Part shown: positions 9,587 to 21,002 of the stretch, piece by piece
How the letters are laid out: each line of letters starts with the position of its first letter
Numbering within the stretch: position 1 is the first letter of the stretch
Source of the DNA: Halisarca cf. caerulea
Lineage: Eukaryota > Porifera > Demospongiae > Chondrillida > Halisarcidae
Assembly (NCBI GenBank): GCA_963170055.1
Contig: CAUJGJ010000332.1
Span: 135,001-160,000, forward strand
DNA: 25,000 nucleotides
Direction: 5' to 3'
Translations under genes and position numbers: made by a program
The notes under the pieces: model-generated
Told to the model about the DNA's origin: nothing
The model's input: the letters and a program-made list of their open reading frames with translations, nothing else
The model's database searches: none

Positions 9587-12500
9587 AGTGTGTGTGTGCA
9601 TGTGTTTATCCTAAAATCTCATTAAAAGTTTTGGTCCATGTTTATCTGAGGTAGTCTTGCATAGCCATACTTTTATTTTCCCTCACTTTTGGGGACTGCA
9701 TAATCTATTGTTGAAGGGCAAAGTTTTGCTAACCAGTGACATATTCCCCAAATAAGGATTTTTTGGGGATACATGAGACTATTTCAGAAGTGGACCCCAA
9801 AGTGGACTACCTATTATATTAAACAGCGCATCCTCAGTTGTCCCATCACCCTTGGTCTTTGTATGTGTAAGTAGTGTTTGGACATGTGTGCATGTTGGAG
9901 TGAGTGAAATCAGTACATAATATTACGAACTTTGGTGACCTTCCAACGGGAAAAATTAACACAGTGGTGTGCATGTACATGTATATACAATAGCCTTAGG
10001 GAAACACCACCTTTCCTGACTAATTCTCAGTGTGTGCACAGTCTGCTTGTATTGTACCATGGTCAACATTGTGGCCCTTGAAATTGCAGATTTTTTTCTG
10101 CAGACAAACATCGTAAACCAAACCGGTGGGGGAAATACTGGAATTCTGTGTTGAGGAGAAGCAAACAAATACATTTTAGACGTCTCTCCATTGAGCTCCT
10201 CATGAGTAGTATCATGTACTTTCTGATTGTCAATGTGATACAGGCTATTTATCCTGAAGTAAGATGCATTTGTGTAGCATGGCGTGTTGCTTCTAATGTA
10301 CTTACGTAGCTACATGTGTTACCTCTACTCAATGTATGCAGGTTGAATCACAAGCACTGGAGAGTGGGCAGGCAGATAGTAGTCAATCATTCCCTACTAT
10401 GATGTTAGAAGTACTCACATTTCCTAAGAGGTTTATGTATTATCACATAGACCAACTTACAGTGTGGAAATTCTTAGCTCTTTTTATTGTTGTGAAATTG
10501 ATACCAAAGCTGTACAGTTTGGCTATGAGGTAGGTTGGTGTTAGAATAAAAGTGAATCCGTCTTGTTTGCGTTTGTTGCTTTTGATGTATAATATTATAT
10601 GGTGTGGACTTTGACTTTTGTATGTATAGGCTCATTTCTTCTAAGGACAGTAAGAAAGAGAGAAAGATAAATGGCAGCAATTTGCTGAGTTTTAACGAAA
10701 AGCTACAGGCATTGAAAGGATTGGACAAAGCTATGTGTAATATTTTCAGGTTAGCAGAGAGTCACATCAGTTGTCTCCATAGGACCAATGGTTGCATATT
10801 GCCTTATTTGGGGGAGGGGAGGGGAGCGGCTTAAATGTATACTGATAGAAATTATTGAGATAGAAATTGCCATGCATACAATCCACAAAATCACTGTATC
10901 ATTGTATATGAATGTCCCATTTCTCTCCATTCTGTTGCTATTTCAATACACAGAGACACATTCACAGCCTCTGGATTTGTTATCAGATATGAGGATGCTG
11001 ACTTTCTGGTAACCAGCATTCACAGCTTCTTTGAGGGTGATGAGGTGGATAGCACCAGTGACCAAGCCTACAAGTTACTACTTCCAGATGGTTTGAATTT
11101 GTCGGAAAAAATGAAAAAACGATTTGTGGACACATACAGCTTTGAGTTTTGTTCTGGTACCAAACATGGACAAGATATATTGCACAACAGTGAGGGAATA
11201 CCTAACCTGTTTGCAAATGCAGTAAGCTCTTTGTGTGCTTCACATATGCCTATATATGTGAGACCATTTGTTTAGAAAGATTTGTGAGACCATTTGTTTA
11301 GAAAGACCACCTGTCTATAGTGACCACTGTAGGCTGGTTCATTGGCCACCTCAGTGATACTGGAGTACCTCTGTATGAGGACCACCTGTCGACAGAAGCT
11401 GCAAGTACTTAATCCCTTGAGTGGGTCATTATAGAGTATCTTCACTGTAACATGATTGTGTATAGTACATAGGTTGTGCTTTGCATGCAGTGGACCTCCA
11501 ATAGTGGACACTTTGGGGACAATATAAATTCAGTTGCTTTGTCCTTTGTAGAGAGGTTGTCCTCTCTTGGAGGTTCAAAATGTATTGTTGGAGCCTCAGA
11601 CTGTGTCCTTTGCACAGAGGTTTTCTGTACTGTGTCCTCATTTGGGGGGGGGGGGGGGGGGGGTACATTGAACATTCTACTGTATTATTATTGTTTTCTA
11701 TTTCAGTGAAACCTCTGTACTAAGGACACCATTAGGACCACAATAAGCTGTCCTGTTTAGGGATGTATCCTTATTTTAGAGGGCTTCAATGTACACATGT
11801 CAATGCAAGGGATGTCAAATGGGACAGAGCAATGGTGTCCTGTTAAAGGAGGTGGCTACATTTCGGAGGTGTCCTTTAATAGAGGGTTCACTGTGCTCCC
11901 ATACCTTGTGATGTTGTGGATAAAGTATTGTTTGAATGTACATGTCTTGTCACTTATGTGCAGGTTAGGGATATTCTTGTTTTAAGATTACGTTATTACC
12001 CCAAAGGAGTCAAACCGATTGACGTGAACCAACTCATAAAGTATAAGCCACGTGCTGAGTGGGTCAATGCAGCTGTGGAGCTTCTTGGATATCACGAATG
12101 GGAACTCAAGTATTCAAGTGGCACAATACTGCCAACAGGTGTGCTGTGTTTGGTGTGTACAGTGGGAACTTCATAATCCAAGACTCTAGCTGTGGGTAAC
12201 AAGGAAGAACATCAGATAGCATGCAATAGATACAGTAGGACATCTTCTGAGCCCCAAAGGTTGTTTTCTGAGCCTCTAAAGGTCAGCCATACTGTCTGAA
12301 GTGGCCATTCTGTTGGTCCCAACAGTTACCCCTAATGTATTACCGTAAGCGCTTTAATTTTCGTGCAACTGAATGTTCATGGTATTCACGGATTCTCAGC
12401 TATCCGCGAAACTTTACACCTGCAAAATTTAGATTGGGTTCTTGTGCAATGGCAAAACATGGTCGTCTGTGAATATAAAAACACGAAAATCGCTAAAAGC

Positions 12501-13142
12501 CAAGATCCACAAAAGTTTCATCCCTCAAAAATTAAAGCGTATATGGTATGTGTAATGGGACCTGCAGACCAAATTGCCTTTGTCCCAAGGTGCCCATTGT
12601 AAAGATGTTCCACCATAGATAATACATACGTACGTACGTATGTATGTATGTATTATCTATGATTCCACTGTAGTCAAATCAGGCAGAATGTTACATGATC
12701 AAGTTGCATGTGTTGGATTGCATAAGATCTATATACTGCAGTATAGGTATAGTGACTGTGTGTATTATACATATATACATGACTTAAATATCTACCAACC
12801 ATGATGCATATGTGTATACATACATCATTTCCTTTAGATAATGCGGAAGTAGGCTGCTTCCATTACTGCGCTAGCACAGAAGGCGGTTTCTCTGGTGGTC
12901 CTGTGTTAGTGGCTGTACTGAATGCAGAGCACAGCCAGTTCCTGTGCCCTCTGGCAGTGCATACAAAAGCTGGAAAGGAAGATGAGCCCTACAATGTTGG
13001 CTCCTACCTCTGGCCCTTTCTGTTGGACATCAAGGAGTTGAAAGAATGCTGGAAGGGGAGAGATAGACAGAGAGAAATTTCCACAGAAGAAAAGGAAATT
13101 CTAGACTTAGAAACAATAGTAGTCCGAAGCATGACCTTCTAG
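8797..13142 (+). CDS. gene B: CARD + two membrane segments + trypsin-like serine protease (566 aa)
   Basis: Eight exons: 8797-9094, 9359-9550, 10104-10258, 10342-10529, 10630-10749, 10954-11221, 11964-12138, 12838-13142; GT-AG junctions, phases identical to gene A. Residues 1-95 form a CARD (NYKKAI ... GFLNDREI ... KVGELLDLLLGKGNNAFESFC ... WATKLL) related to the CARD of gene C, not to that of gene A. A Gln/Thr-rich linker (about 100-150) precedes a basic stretch and membrane segments at about 191-213 and 252-275. The protease has His341 (LVTSIHSFF), Asp410 (RDILVLRL) and Ser484 (GGFSGGPVL), an apparently complete triad. Both termini should be cytosolic. From exon 3 on, protein and introns align closely with gene A; gene B exon 8 is 6 nt shorter. 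I chose ATG 8797 because it starts the CARD in the same way as gene C; no in-frame ATG lies just upstream. Confidence 0.85.
9241..9292. repeat. (TG)n microsatellite in gene B intron 1
   Basis: About 26 uninterrupted TG units between exon 1 and exon 2. Confidence 0.95.
9559..9598. repeat. (TG)n microsatellite at the 5' end of gene B intron 2
   Basis: TG tract with one GA interruption, starting 8 nt after the donor. It is the positional equivalent of the longer tract in gene A at 3684-3756. Confidence 0.92.
9600..10045. other. gene B intron 2 sequence absent from gene A
   Basis: Gene A and gene B intron 2 align just after the TG tract only from TACCATGGTCAACATTGTGG onward (10056 in B, 3803 in A). 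The 450 bp before this are present only in B. It is either an insertion in B or a deletion in A. No TIR or coding sequence is evident. Confidence 0.5.
11644..11663 (+). repeat. poly(G) run of 20 in gene B intron 6
   Basis: Twenty consecutive G residues. The equivalent place in gene A (about 5386-5395) reads TTTTGTGGGGC, so the run is private to gene B. Confidence 0.9.
11704..11893. mobile_element. 190-bp TIR element in gene B intron 6
   Basis: Left end CAGTGAAACCTCTGTACTAA, right end reverse complement CAGTGAACCCTCTATTAAAG, both followed by GGACACC. This is the unexpanded orthologue of the element at 5428-5832 in gene A. Confidence 0.72.
12341..12548. mobile_element. 208-bp MITE of the TACCGTA-GCGCT family in gene B intron 7
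   Basis: Begins TACCGTAAGCGCTTTAATTT and ends with the imperfect reverse complement (AAATTAAAGCG...ATGGTA), with TA on both sides. It shares its ends with the element at 8018-8700. Gene A has no insertion here: its sequence runs from CAGTTACCTGTACTGTA straight into TGTTTGTAATGGGACC (about 6285-6318). Confidence 0.8.
12614..12661. repeat. 48-bp near-perfect palindrome in gene B intron 7
   Basis: CATAGATAATACATACG reads inward from both ends, with (TACG)/(TATG) repeats at the centre and very few mismatches. Gene A has only CCACCGTAGTTGAATC at this point, so it is a private gain in gene B. Confidence 0.85.
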
Positions 13143-13320
13143 AAGAAGCCTGGTACAGAAACCTGGTGCATCCTGCACTATTAATAGGAGTCATAGCTGT
13201 GTGTGCATACCACCAACCTGTGTGTGTGTGTACATCACAAACCTGTTGATTTATCTTTGTACCATTTGTAGTAGACCACAATGCATTAGTTTTGTACACT
13301 TGTAGCATTTTGTATATTAT

Positions 13321-13795
13321 GTAGGTCCAGCCAGTGAGAGCTTATGTAGGTCCAGCCAGTGAGAGCTTATGTAGGTCCAGCCAGTGAGAGCTTGTGTAGG
13401 TCCAGCCAGTGAGAGCTTGTGTAGGTCCAGCCAGTGAGAGCTTGTGTAGGTCCAGCCAGTGAGAGCTTATGTAGGTCCAGCCAGTGAGAGCTTGTGTAGG
13501 TCCAGCCAGTGAGAGCTTATGTAGGTCCAGCCAGTGAGAGCTTATGTAGGTCCAGCCAGTGAGAGCTTGTGTAGGTCCAGCCAGTGAGAGCTTGTGTAGG
13601 TCCAGCCAGTGAGAGCTTATGTAGGTCCAGCCAGTGAGAGCTTATGTAGGTCCAGCCAGTGAGAGCTTATGTAGGTCCAGCTAGTGAGAGCTTGTGTAGG
13701 TCCAGCCAGTGAGAGCTTGTGTAGGTCCAGCCAGTGAGAGCTTGTGTAGGTCCAGCCAGTGAGAGCTTGTGTAGGTCCAGCCAGTGAGAGCTTGT
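13321..13795 (+). repeat. 25-bp minisatellite, 19 copies, downstream of gene B
   Basis: The unit is GTAGGTCCAGCCAGTGAGAG followed by CTTAT or CTTGT. Copies start every 25 bp from 13321. Only one position varies widely (A in copies 1, 2, 6, 8, 9, 12, 13, 14; G in the rest); copy 15 has one further change (CTAG for CCAG). The array lies between the 3' end of gene B and the 3' end of gene C, which converge. The minus-strand open frame through it is a repeat artefact. Confidence 0.97.
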
Positions 13796-14102
13796 GAAGT
13801 ACTGCACAGCTGAATCCCATTAGCTATAGCAATTTCCATCGGACACAATGAATTCTTCACTATATCAGAAATTCACTATAACTGGTTACTTTCAATGGGT
13901 CACATGCGTGTATAGTATCCATGCACTATAATATTATGTGCAGAACTTCACTCAGTAAGAGTACGTGTTCTTTATAATGAATTTCTATGCACTGAATTGA
14001 CAAAATGTACATGCATCTATAGATAAAATTGATCAAGTTATCATTCAGCACTAGCCAGTAGAATTTGAAACAAATTCAATGTTTGGCAGTTGATAGATAA
14101 AA
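13796..14102. other. intergenic spacer between convergent genes B and C
   Basis: The left part is a diverged copy of the gene A 3' flank (shared words such as AATGGGTCACA and TGTGCAGAACTTCA). The right part should hold the 3' UTR of gene C. No further gene is visible. Confidence 0.55.
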
Positions 14103-15242
14103 TTACTCTTCCTTACAAAAGTCAGTGCTACTGTACAAATGGTCTGCAACGTCTTTACGTTCAGATCGTCTCAGTTCTTCCATGAGCACACTGTACTGAG
14201 GTGGTTTGTTCTCGACGTTTCCCCTCATCCACCACTTCAGGGACTCCACACACGAGAGGCGGGGGTCTCTAGGGTACTGCTCCACCACCTCCTCCAGCTT
14301 CCACTCTGGGATGGACAGGTAGCGACACACACTTCTCCAGTCCTTTCCAAGTGTCTTGCACACCTCCTGGAGGTCTGCCATCGAGGGGGTGTCGGTCAGC
14401 TTCTTACACTGAAGTCGGGGGTCGGGCTGAGCAGCTACATTCAGTAAGTGTGCAAGGGGAAACAATTTGAGAACAATAATTACTAAGCACACATTTACCT
14501 TCATGTAGACAAAGAAACCAGGCATGCTTGATATCACACAAAATTAATACTGTACAATTAAATTAGCAATGTACATGAAGTTATCTTGTACAGGTTGTGG
14601 ACACTGCACCCATGCTATGTGTCAGCTACGTCTCAAACTACATATTGCAGATTTCTGCATTAGGTACAGTACAGAGGTATGGACAAGGTACAGTATAAAG
14701 GTATGGACAAGGTACAGTACAGAGGTATGGACAAGGTACAGTACAGAGGTATTGACAAGGTACAGTACAAAGGTATGGACAAGGTACAGTACAGAGGTAT
14801 GGACAAGGTACAGTACAAAGGTATGGACAAGGTACAGTATAAAGGTATGGACAAGGTACAGTACAGAGGTATGGGCAAGGTACAGTACAGAGGTATGGAC
14901 AAGGTACAGTACAGAGGTATGGGCAAGGTACAGTACAGAGGTATGGACAAGGTACAGTAAACTCACTCACTGGTCATTAAAAAGTGCACAAAGCCTCCTG
15001 CAAAAACAATCGCTGTTAGCACAATACAAAAAGTAGGAATAACAATTGACCCCATCTCAGGACCAGGGCCTCCACCGTGATGGGCAGGTCCGCGCCGAGC
15101 AGTTCTCTCACGAGGTGCCTGTCTTGAACCTGTGGAGAAGATGTATGACCAGTTCACAACACTATTTGGGACTACTCACTAAGCTCAGGTGGTAGTGTGG
15201 TACCAATTTTGCAGCATAAGGCATACACACACACACACACAT

Positions 15243-15305
<63 letters not shown>

Positions 15306-15713
15306 TGTACATGTTCAGAATGATGGATGGATCGAATACACAAAAATGTGATTGCACAATAGTGCTCTCATACCTCTATTCCTAGTCTAGTGATATACGT
15401 ATGTACTGTATGTACTGTATATGCACATATGTACATATGTATGTACATACAATTACTACATACCTACATAGTACAGTGTACGTAGTTGTGATACAAAAAC
15501 ATACTTTGCTGTTGACTTTCATTATTCTGACCACGCCCATTTCCTGCACTTTGGTGGACCCTAAGATGAAGGGGTTCCCTCACAAAATCCGCTCGTTCTA
15601 TAAAACCAATGCAAAGCAAAATATGTACAGTATATATGTACATATATTGTACAACACACAAAATACATCAAGTACAAGCACAGACACACTCATACTTATT
15701 CATGCACATGCAT

Positions 15714-15778
<65 letters not shown>

Positions 15779-18725
15779 ACAGACTCCACATACACACAAA
15801 AGTATGTACATCTTAGTCTGGCGTTGCCAACCCAATTCTCGCTCGGTCATTTTCGGGGACTGGGTGAGAATTGGGTCGGCAATGCCAGACTATGTACATC
15901 TGTGTACATACGTACGATTGAGTACTTGTTCGTGAAAGCCAGTCTCGTCAGATGCCTGCTGTGGCCGTGGGAGGTTGAGTGATGTTGTATCACTAGTACC
16001 AATGGTGCTAGTAGTGCTAGTGGTACCAGTAGTGCCAATGATGCTAGTGGCACTAGCAGTGCTAGCAGTGCCAATGGTGCTAGTGGTATTGGATCTGCGC
16101 TGTGCAGATGAGCTGGTGTGTGCATCATGGGAGGCTTGTTGAGGGAGTGGAAGTTCCGTTGAGCCTGCACTGGTACCGCCACGGGTGCCAATGGGTGTGC
16201 TCCCCTCTATAGCAACTGTACCAGATGTGGTGAGTGCAACAGCTGGGGAGAAATATACTCATATAAATATATGACATGGACTGATATGCTTCAGTCTAGA
16301 CATAATGTCCAGACAAACTCCAGAATGCCCGGACATTCACATATTTGATCGGACATGATAATGTTGACTAGCAATCAATCATATTTTGCTAGTTTCTCAT
16401 TGCTATCATGTATGCAGCTGTAAGCCAGCATACATATACAGTTTCTGGTATCTTCATACTATGTGCAGTAGCAATTTAGCATTTCCCAGTCACAAAACAA
16501 TAGTATTGCTTTCAGTGTAAGTGAAAAGGCTTTGTGCAACTGGCCTATAAAGCACCAGTGTCCTGTACACTTAGGAGAGGCTGTTTTGAACTGCAAGGCT
16601 ACTAAACAGCTGTTTCTATCCTATGGTGCCACTACCTAATTAATAGCAGAAAGTGACAGACCACAAACCTGTCACCTGAACAATGACAGCCTCCTACAGC
16701 CATAAACACTTCCTTTGAGCTGACACAATGTCCTGACTAAGTTGATAACATCCGGACATTTACTGAAAATTATGGTGGCCCATAAGTACACCGGACTGCG
16801 CGTTCCGGATCCCGGAGTCCGGATTCCGAACTCCGAGTTCCGGACTCCGAACTCCGAGATCCGGATTCCGAACTCCGGGATCCGAATTACGAAGTCCGAG
16901 CGCCGGTTTCCAAACTCCGTTACATTTGCTGTAAAATGGTCTTTTTCTGAATTATAGCGCAGAAAAAACTACCGTAGCAAAATGGGAAGTGACACTCAGG
17001 TGTTTTTGTCGATTCGAACACTGAATTCATGGTACTTTCTGGTGTTTTATGCTAAGTTTAGATTTCGTCCGCCATACTACCGGGCATGCAATATGGCGTT
17101 TCGCACAGTGGCTCGTGCTTTGTGCATCATGGACGAAATACTTGTAGAATCTCTCTAAAGTTGCAGGGCATACAAGGATATATTGAGCAGACTTGAGCAT
17201 GATTATAGTTTGAAACGAGGTTCGTCCATCTTACATCTAGAATTATAGTCTGTGCCAGTCTGAACAGAACATGCGACGATAATAATAATCGATCAGCATT
17301 CAAGGAACACGTTCATTCTCTCACAGTATATCCTCAGTATTTAGATGATGACTTACTACAAGGCTGAATGTATGCATGGGGTTCTAGTGCATGGTTTTGT
17401 AATAGGGAATCTTGCATTCGAGGAAATTTGACACCCCCTCCATGCATTATCTATTAGACTGAACCCTGACCCTAAAAAGCTAATTGTATGGAGGGATGCC
17501 AGATTCCCTAGAACATCGGAATTGCGGATACCACTTTTTGTGACGTCACTCTTAAGTAATTATTATGGTGACCCAAAGATGTGTGCAATAGCGATAGTCT
17601 ACCCTGTGTCCTAGGCCTGCATGGTTACCAAGTTGTCTTTTGTCTGCCTTGCCAGGGCCCTACAGTACACATTTGACAATTACCAATTAAGCCAAGCACT
17701 ATTGTTGCTTTATAGTCCTAATTTATTGTGACTTATGGACTGACTGCACCCAGTTGTTTTGTTTTGGCCATGCAAAATTAATTTCCTGCTAACTTCTTTT
17801 TCCCTTCCTGGTCAAAATTTTTTGGTGAAAAAGAAAATTATAAAATTCTTTTTACAAGAAAAGTCAATGAGCATGCTGGGTTCAAACCCTGACCAAAATA
17901 TTGTAATCTATGAAGTAAAGCACTGCATGACGTGCATGCATGTGTTCAGTATGAGCGCAATGCCATGCATGCACAACCATAATTTGTGTTTTGTGGGAAT
18001 ATTGCCTAGTCTGGTTCCATACAGACATGCATTCCCAAAGTACTGTTAAGTTTATATCATCATTCTGAAGTCTTGTTTCAATTCAACATTCTTGTTATAG
18101 ACTCTAATTTAATATTGCATCTGTTCACAGTTATAAGGAAAATACTTGCATGATCAGGAATGCCTATTTCAATGACTAGATAGAAAATAATAAATTAATA
18201 AAAAAACCTGGTGGCCTGGTCAATTTTCAAAGATGTCCAAGACCAGAAACATATTAAATTTAATATAATTACTTTGTGTGGCCTCATTCATTTCTGCCTA
18301 TAATTCTGTAATTATAGTTATTATAAGACCTTATCGTATATGTGGCTGCACCAATTTTGGTGTCAGTCCATAAGTTGCAATTTGTGACTGTAAAAAGCAA
18401 TAATAGCGCTTGGTTTAATTGGTAATTGCTAAAGTGTGTACTGTAGGGCCCTGGCAAGGCAGACAAAAGACAACTTGGTAACCAGGCTTAGGACACAGGG
18501 TAGACTATCGCTGTTTTTGTTAGCGTGCGACGCGATAGTCTAAACACAGGCATATGCACATCCTTGGGTCATCATAATGATTACCAGGGTTCTATCCAGT
18601 AGGGGGGTGAGGGAAAGCTTCCACACCAAACTCCCTAGCTAGCTTCTACCCCCAAAAAATTCCAACTGCAATACAAATTACTATTTACCTTGAATGATCT
18701 AAAATGGCCTCAAATACAACTTTGT

Positions 18726-18783
<58 letters not shown>

Positions 18784-18806
18784 CACAACACACACACACA
18801 CACACA

Positions 18807-18846
<40 letters not shown>

Positions 18847-20176
18847 TTGTAAACACATCTATGCGCATGTATACACACAGGCACTCGTTTCACTATAGAG
18901 AAGGCCCTACTTGAGTGTGAAAATCGGCCTTGATTAGTCTAAAATGGCCTCAAATGCAACATTGTTTCACCTAAAAACTCGAATTTTCCCTGGGGGGCAT
19001 GCCCCCAGACCTCCTTAGTTTCATACATATAATATAATATACCCCTGCACTCCATAACACTATCTGCATGCACCTCTATTATCACTACACTGTATGTATG
19101 TGTTTTATAGATGTCAAGGATATCACATATACATACATGTACCTTCCCCCCCTACTATACTAATAATTGTAATTACCCCCCATCACCCTGCTATATACAT
19201 ACAATACATGCATCAAATCTATGTGTACTATGATATCTTCTGTGACAGTCAGTGTAATACTCATTGACAAGCTTCCCCACAAAATTTTAATCCTAGATAG
19301 AACCCTGATTACATAAGAGTGACATCACAAAAAGTGGCATCCGCAATTCCGATGTTCTAGGGAATCTGGTATTCCAGGGAATTTGGTATTCCTCCACACA
19401 TTTAGCTTTTAAGGGTCAGGGTTCAGTCTAATAGATAATGCATGGAGGGGGTGTCAAATTTCCTGGAATGCAAGATTCCCTATATATAACAAAATCATGC
19501 ACTAGAACCCAATGCATACATTGTGCCTTGTAATAAGTCATCATCTAAATGCTGAAGATATACTGTGAGAGAATGAACGTGTTCCTTGAATGCTGATCGA
19601 TTATTATTATCGTCGCACGTTCTGTTCAGACCGCAGGAGACTGGCACAGACTATGATTCTAGATGTAAGACGGACGAACCTTCGTTTCAAACTATAATCA
19701 TGCTCAAGGCTGTTCAATATATCCTTGTATGCCCTGCAACTTTAGAGAGATTCTACAAGTATTTCGTCCATGATGCACAAAGCACGAGCCACTGTGCGAA
19801 ACGCCATATTGCATGCCCGGTAGTATGGCGGACGAAATCTAAACTTAGCATAAAACACCAGAAAGTACCATGAATTCAGTGTTCGAATCGACAAAAACAC
19901 CTGAGTGTCACTTCCCATTTTGCTACAGTAGTTATTTCTGCGCTATAATTCAGAAAAAGACCATTTTACAGCAAATGTAACGGAGTTTGGAAACCGGCGC
20001 TCGGACTTCGTAATTCGGATCCCGGAGTTCGGAATCCGGATCTCGGAGTTCGGAGTCCGGAACTCGGAGTTCGGAATCCGGACTCCGGGATCCGGAACGC
20101 GCAGTCCGGTGTACTTATGGGCCACCATAGAAAATGATCGGAAAATGTCCGATGTCCGGTTGCATTTTCGAGCTCT

Positions 20177-20254
<78 letters not shown>

Positions 20255-20632
20255 CGTGCATGCGTGTGTGTGTGTGTGTGCACATATATTTACAATCCAA
20301 CTACATACGTACCAAGTTTCTCTTCTATCCTCCTCCTTGCTGTCTCACCACAACTCTTCTCCACAGCAGACAGAACTGCCTTCCATGTTCTCTCTCCAGC
20401 TCCAGCCTTCTTCTGAATCCACAGCTTCAGCATCTCACGACAGCACGGCTCACAGCGGGTGTGGTCTGTCTGTATACAATCGAGCACGTGCGACTCAAAT
20501 TCAAGAAACAAACCCATAGTGGACCATTCTGCTGATACCAGTGGGACCACATGCTCCAGGAGCTGTGGGAGCGACGGCTTGCTACTGTAGAATGATAGTC
20601 CTTGGATAGGCAGAATGATAGGATGAATGATG

Positions 20633-20672
<40 letters not shown>

Positions 20673-20761
20673 TTGGGAAAGTACACATAATTTATATATA
20701 ACTGTAAGAATTATAGCAACTACTTATGTACATGCTTATAAACACACACAAACATACATGA

Positions 20762-20793
<32 letters not shown>

Positions 20794-21002
20794 ACGCGCG
20801 CGCACACACACACACACTTTAGACAATCAATCACAAAAGCACATTAACAATAATATATATGTACACATCAGACAAGAGAGGGTACATAGGAAGACAGGTA
20901 CAGGAATCCTCGTGGCATAATCATTCACGTTCGGAGATGACTCACTAGAGACAGTGTTGTGTGCTGCACCTGATTCATTCCTCATCTGGGCAGCAACTGT
21001 GG

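Larger units (their letters stand above)
18345..20129 (-). repeat. right arm of the large inverted repeat, interrupted by a 723-bp element
   Basis: Reverse complement of 16771-17745. It differs by a short tandem duplication around 19360-19395 (GGGAATCTGGTATTCCAGGG), an extra GCGACGCGATAGTC stretch at about 18525-18541, and the insertion at 18585-19307. Confidence 0.88.

Noticed and set aside
13321..13795. Regular 25-bp repeats that might suggest a CRISPR array
   Set aside because: Units are directly head-to-tail with no unique spacers, and the context is an animal genome. It is a minisatellite.
14569..15036. Long stop-free frames on both strands with VWTRYSTE- or TVPCPYLC-type repeats
   Set aside because: They arise from the 24-bp minisatellite, whose length is a multiple of three, and they overlap the true membrane-segment exon of gene C in other frames.
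15847..16191. 114-codon Leu/Pro-rich open frame starting with ATG on the minus strand
   Set aside because: The splice phase from gene C exon 3 demands another frame, which encodes the Ser/Thr-rich linker.
14103..16242. Gene C as a classical type I death receptor (extracellular mucin-like part, membrane segment, cytosolic death domain)
   Set aside because: Attractive for exons 4-6 alone, but I see no signal-peptide exon upstream of 16242 within the intron, and phases join these exons to the CARD-death domain exons. Left open as an alternative gene split.
16742..16957. Small protein with RIPNSEF/RTPNSEI heptads
   Set aside because: It translates the 21-bp subrepeats of the inverted repeat; the mirrored copy gives the same peptide, so it is an element feature and not a gene.
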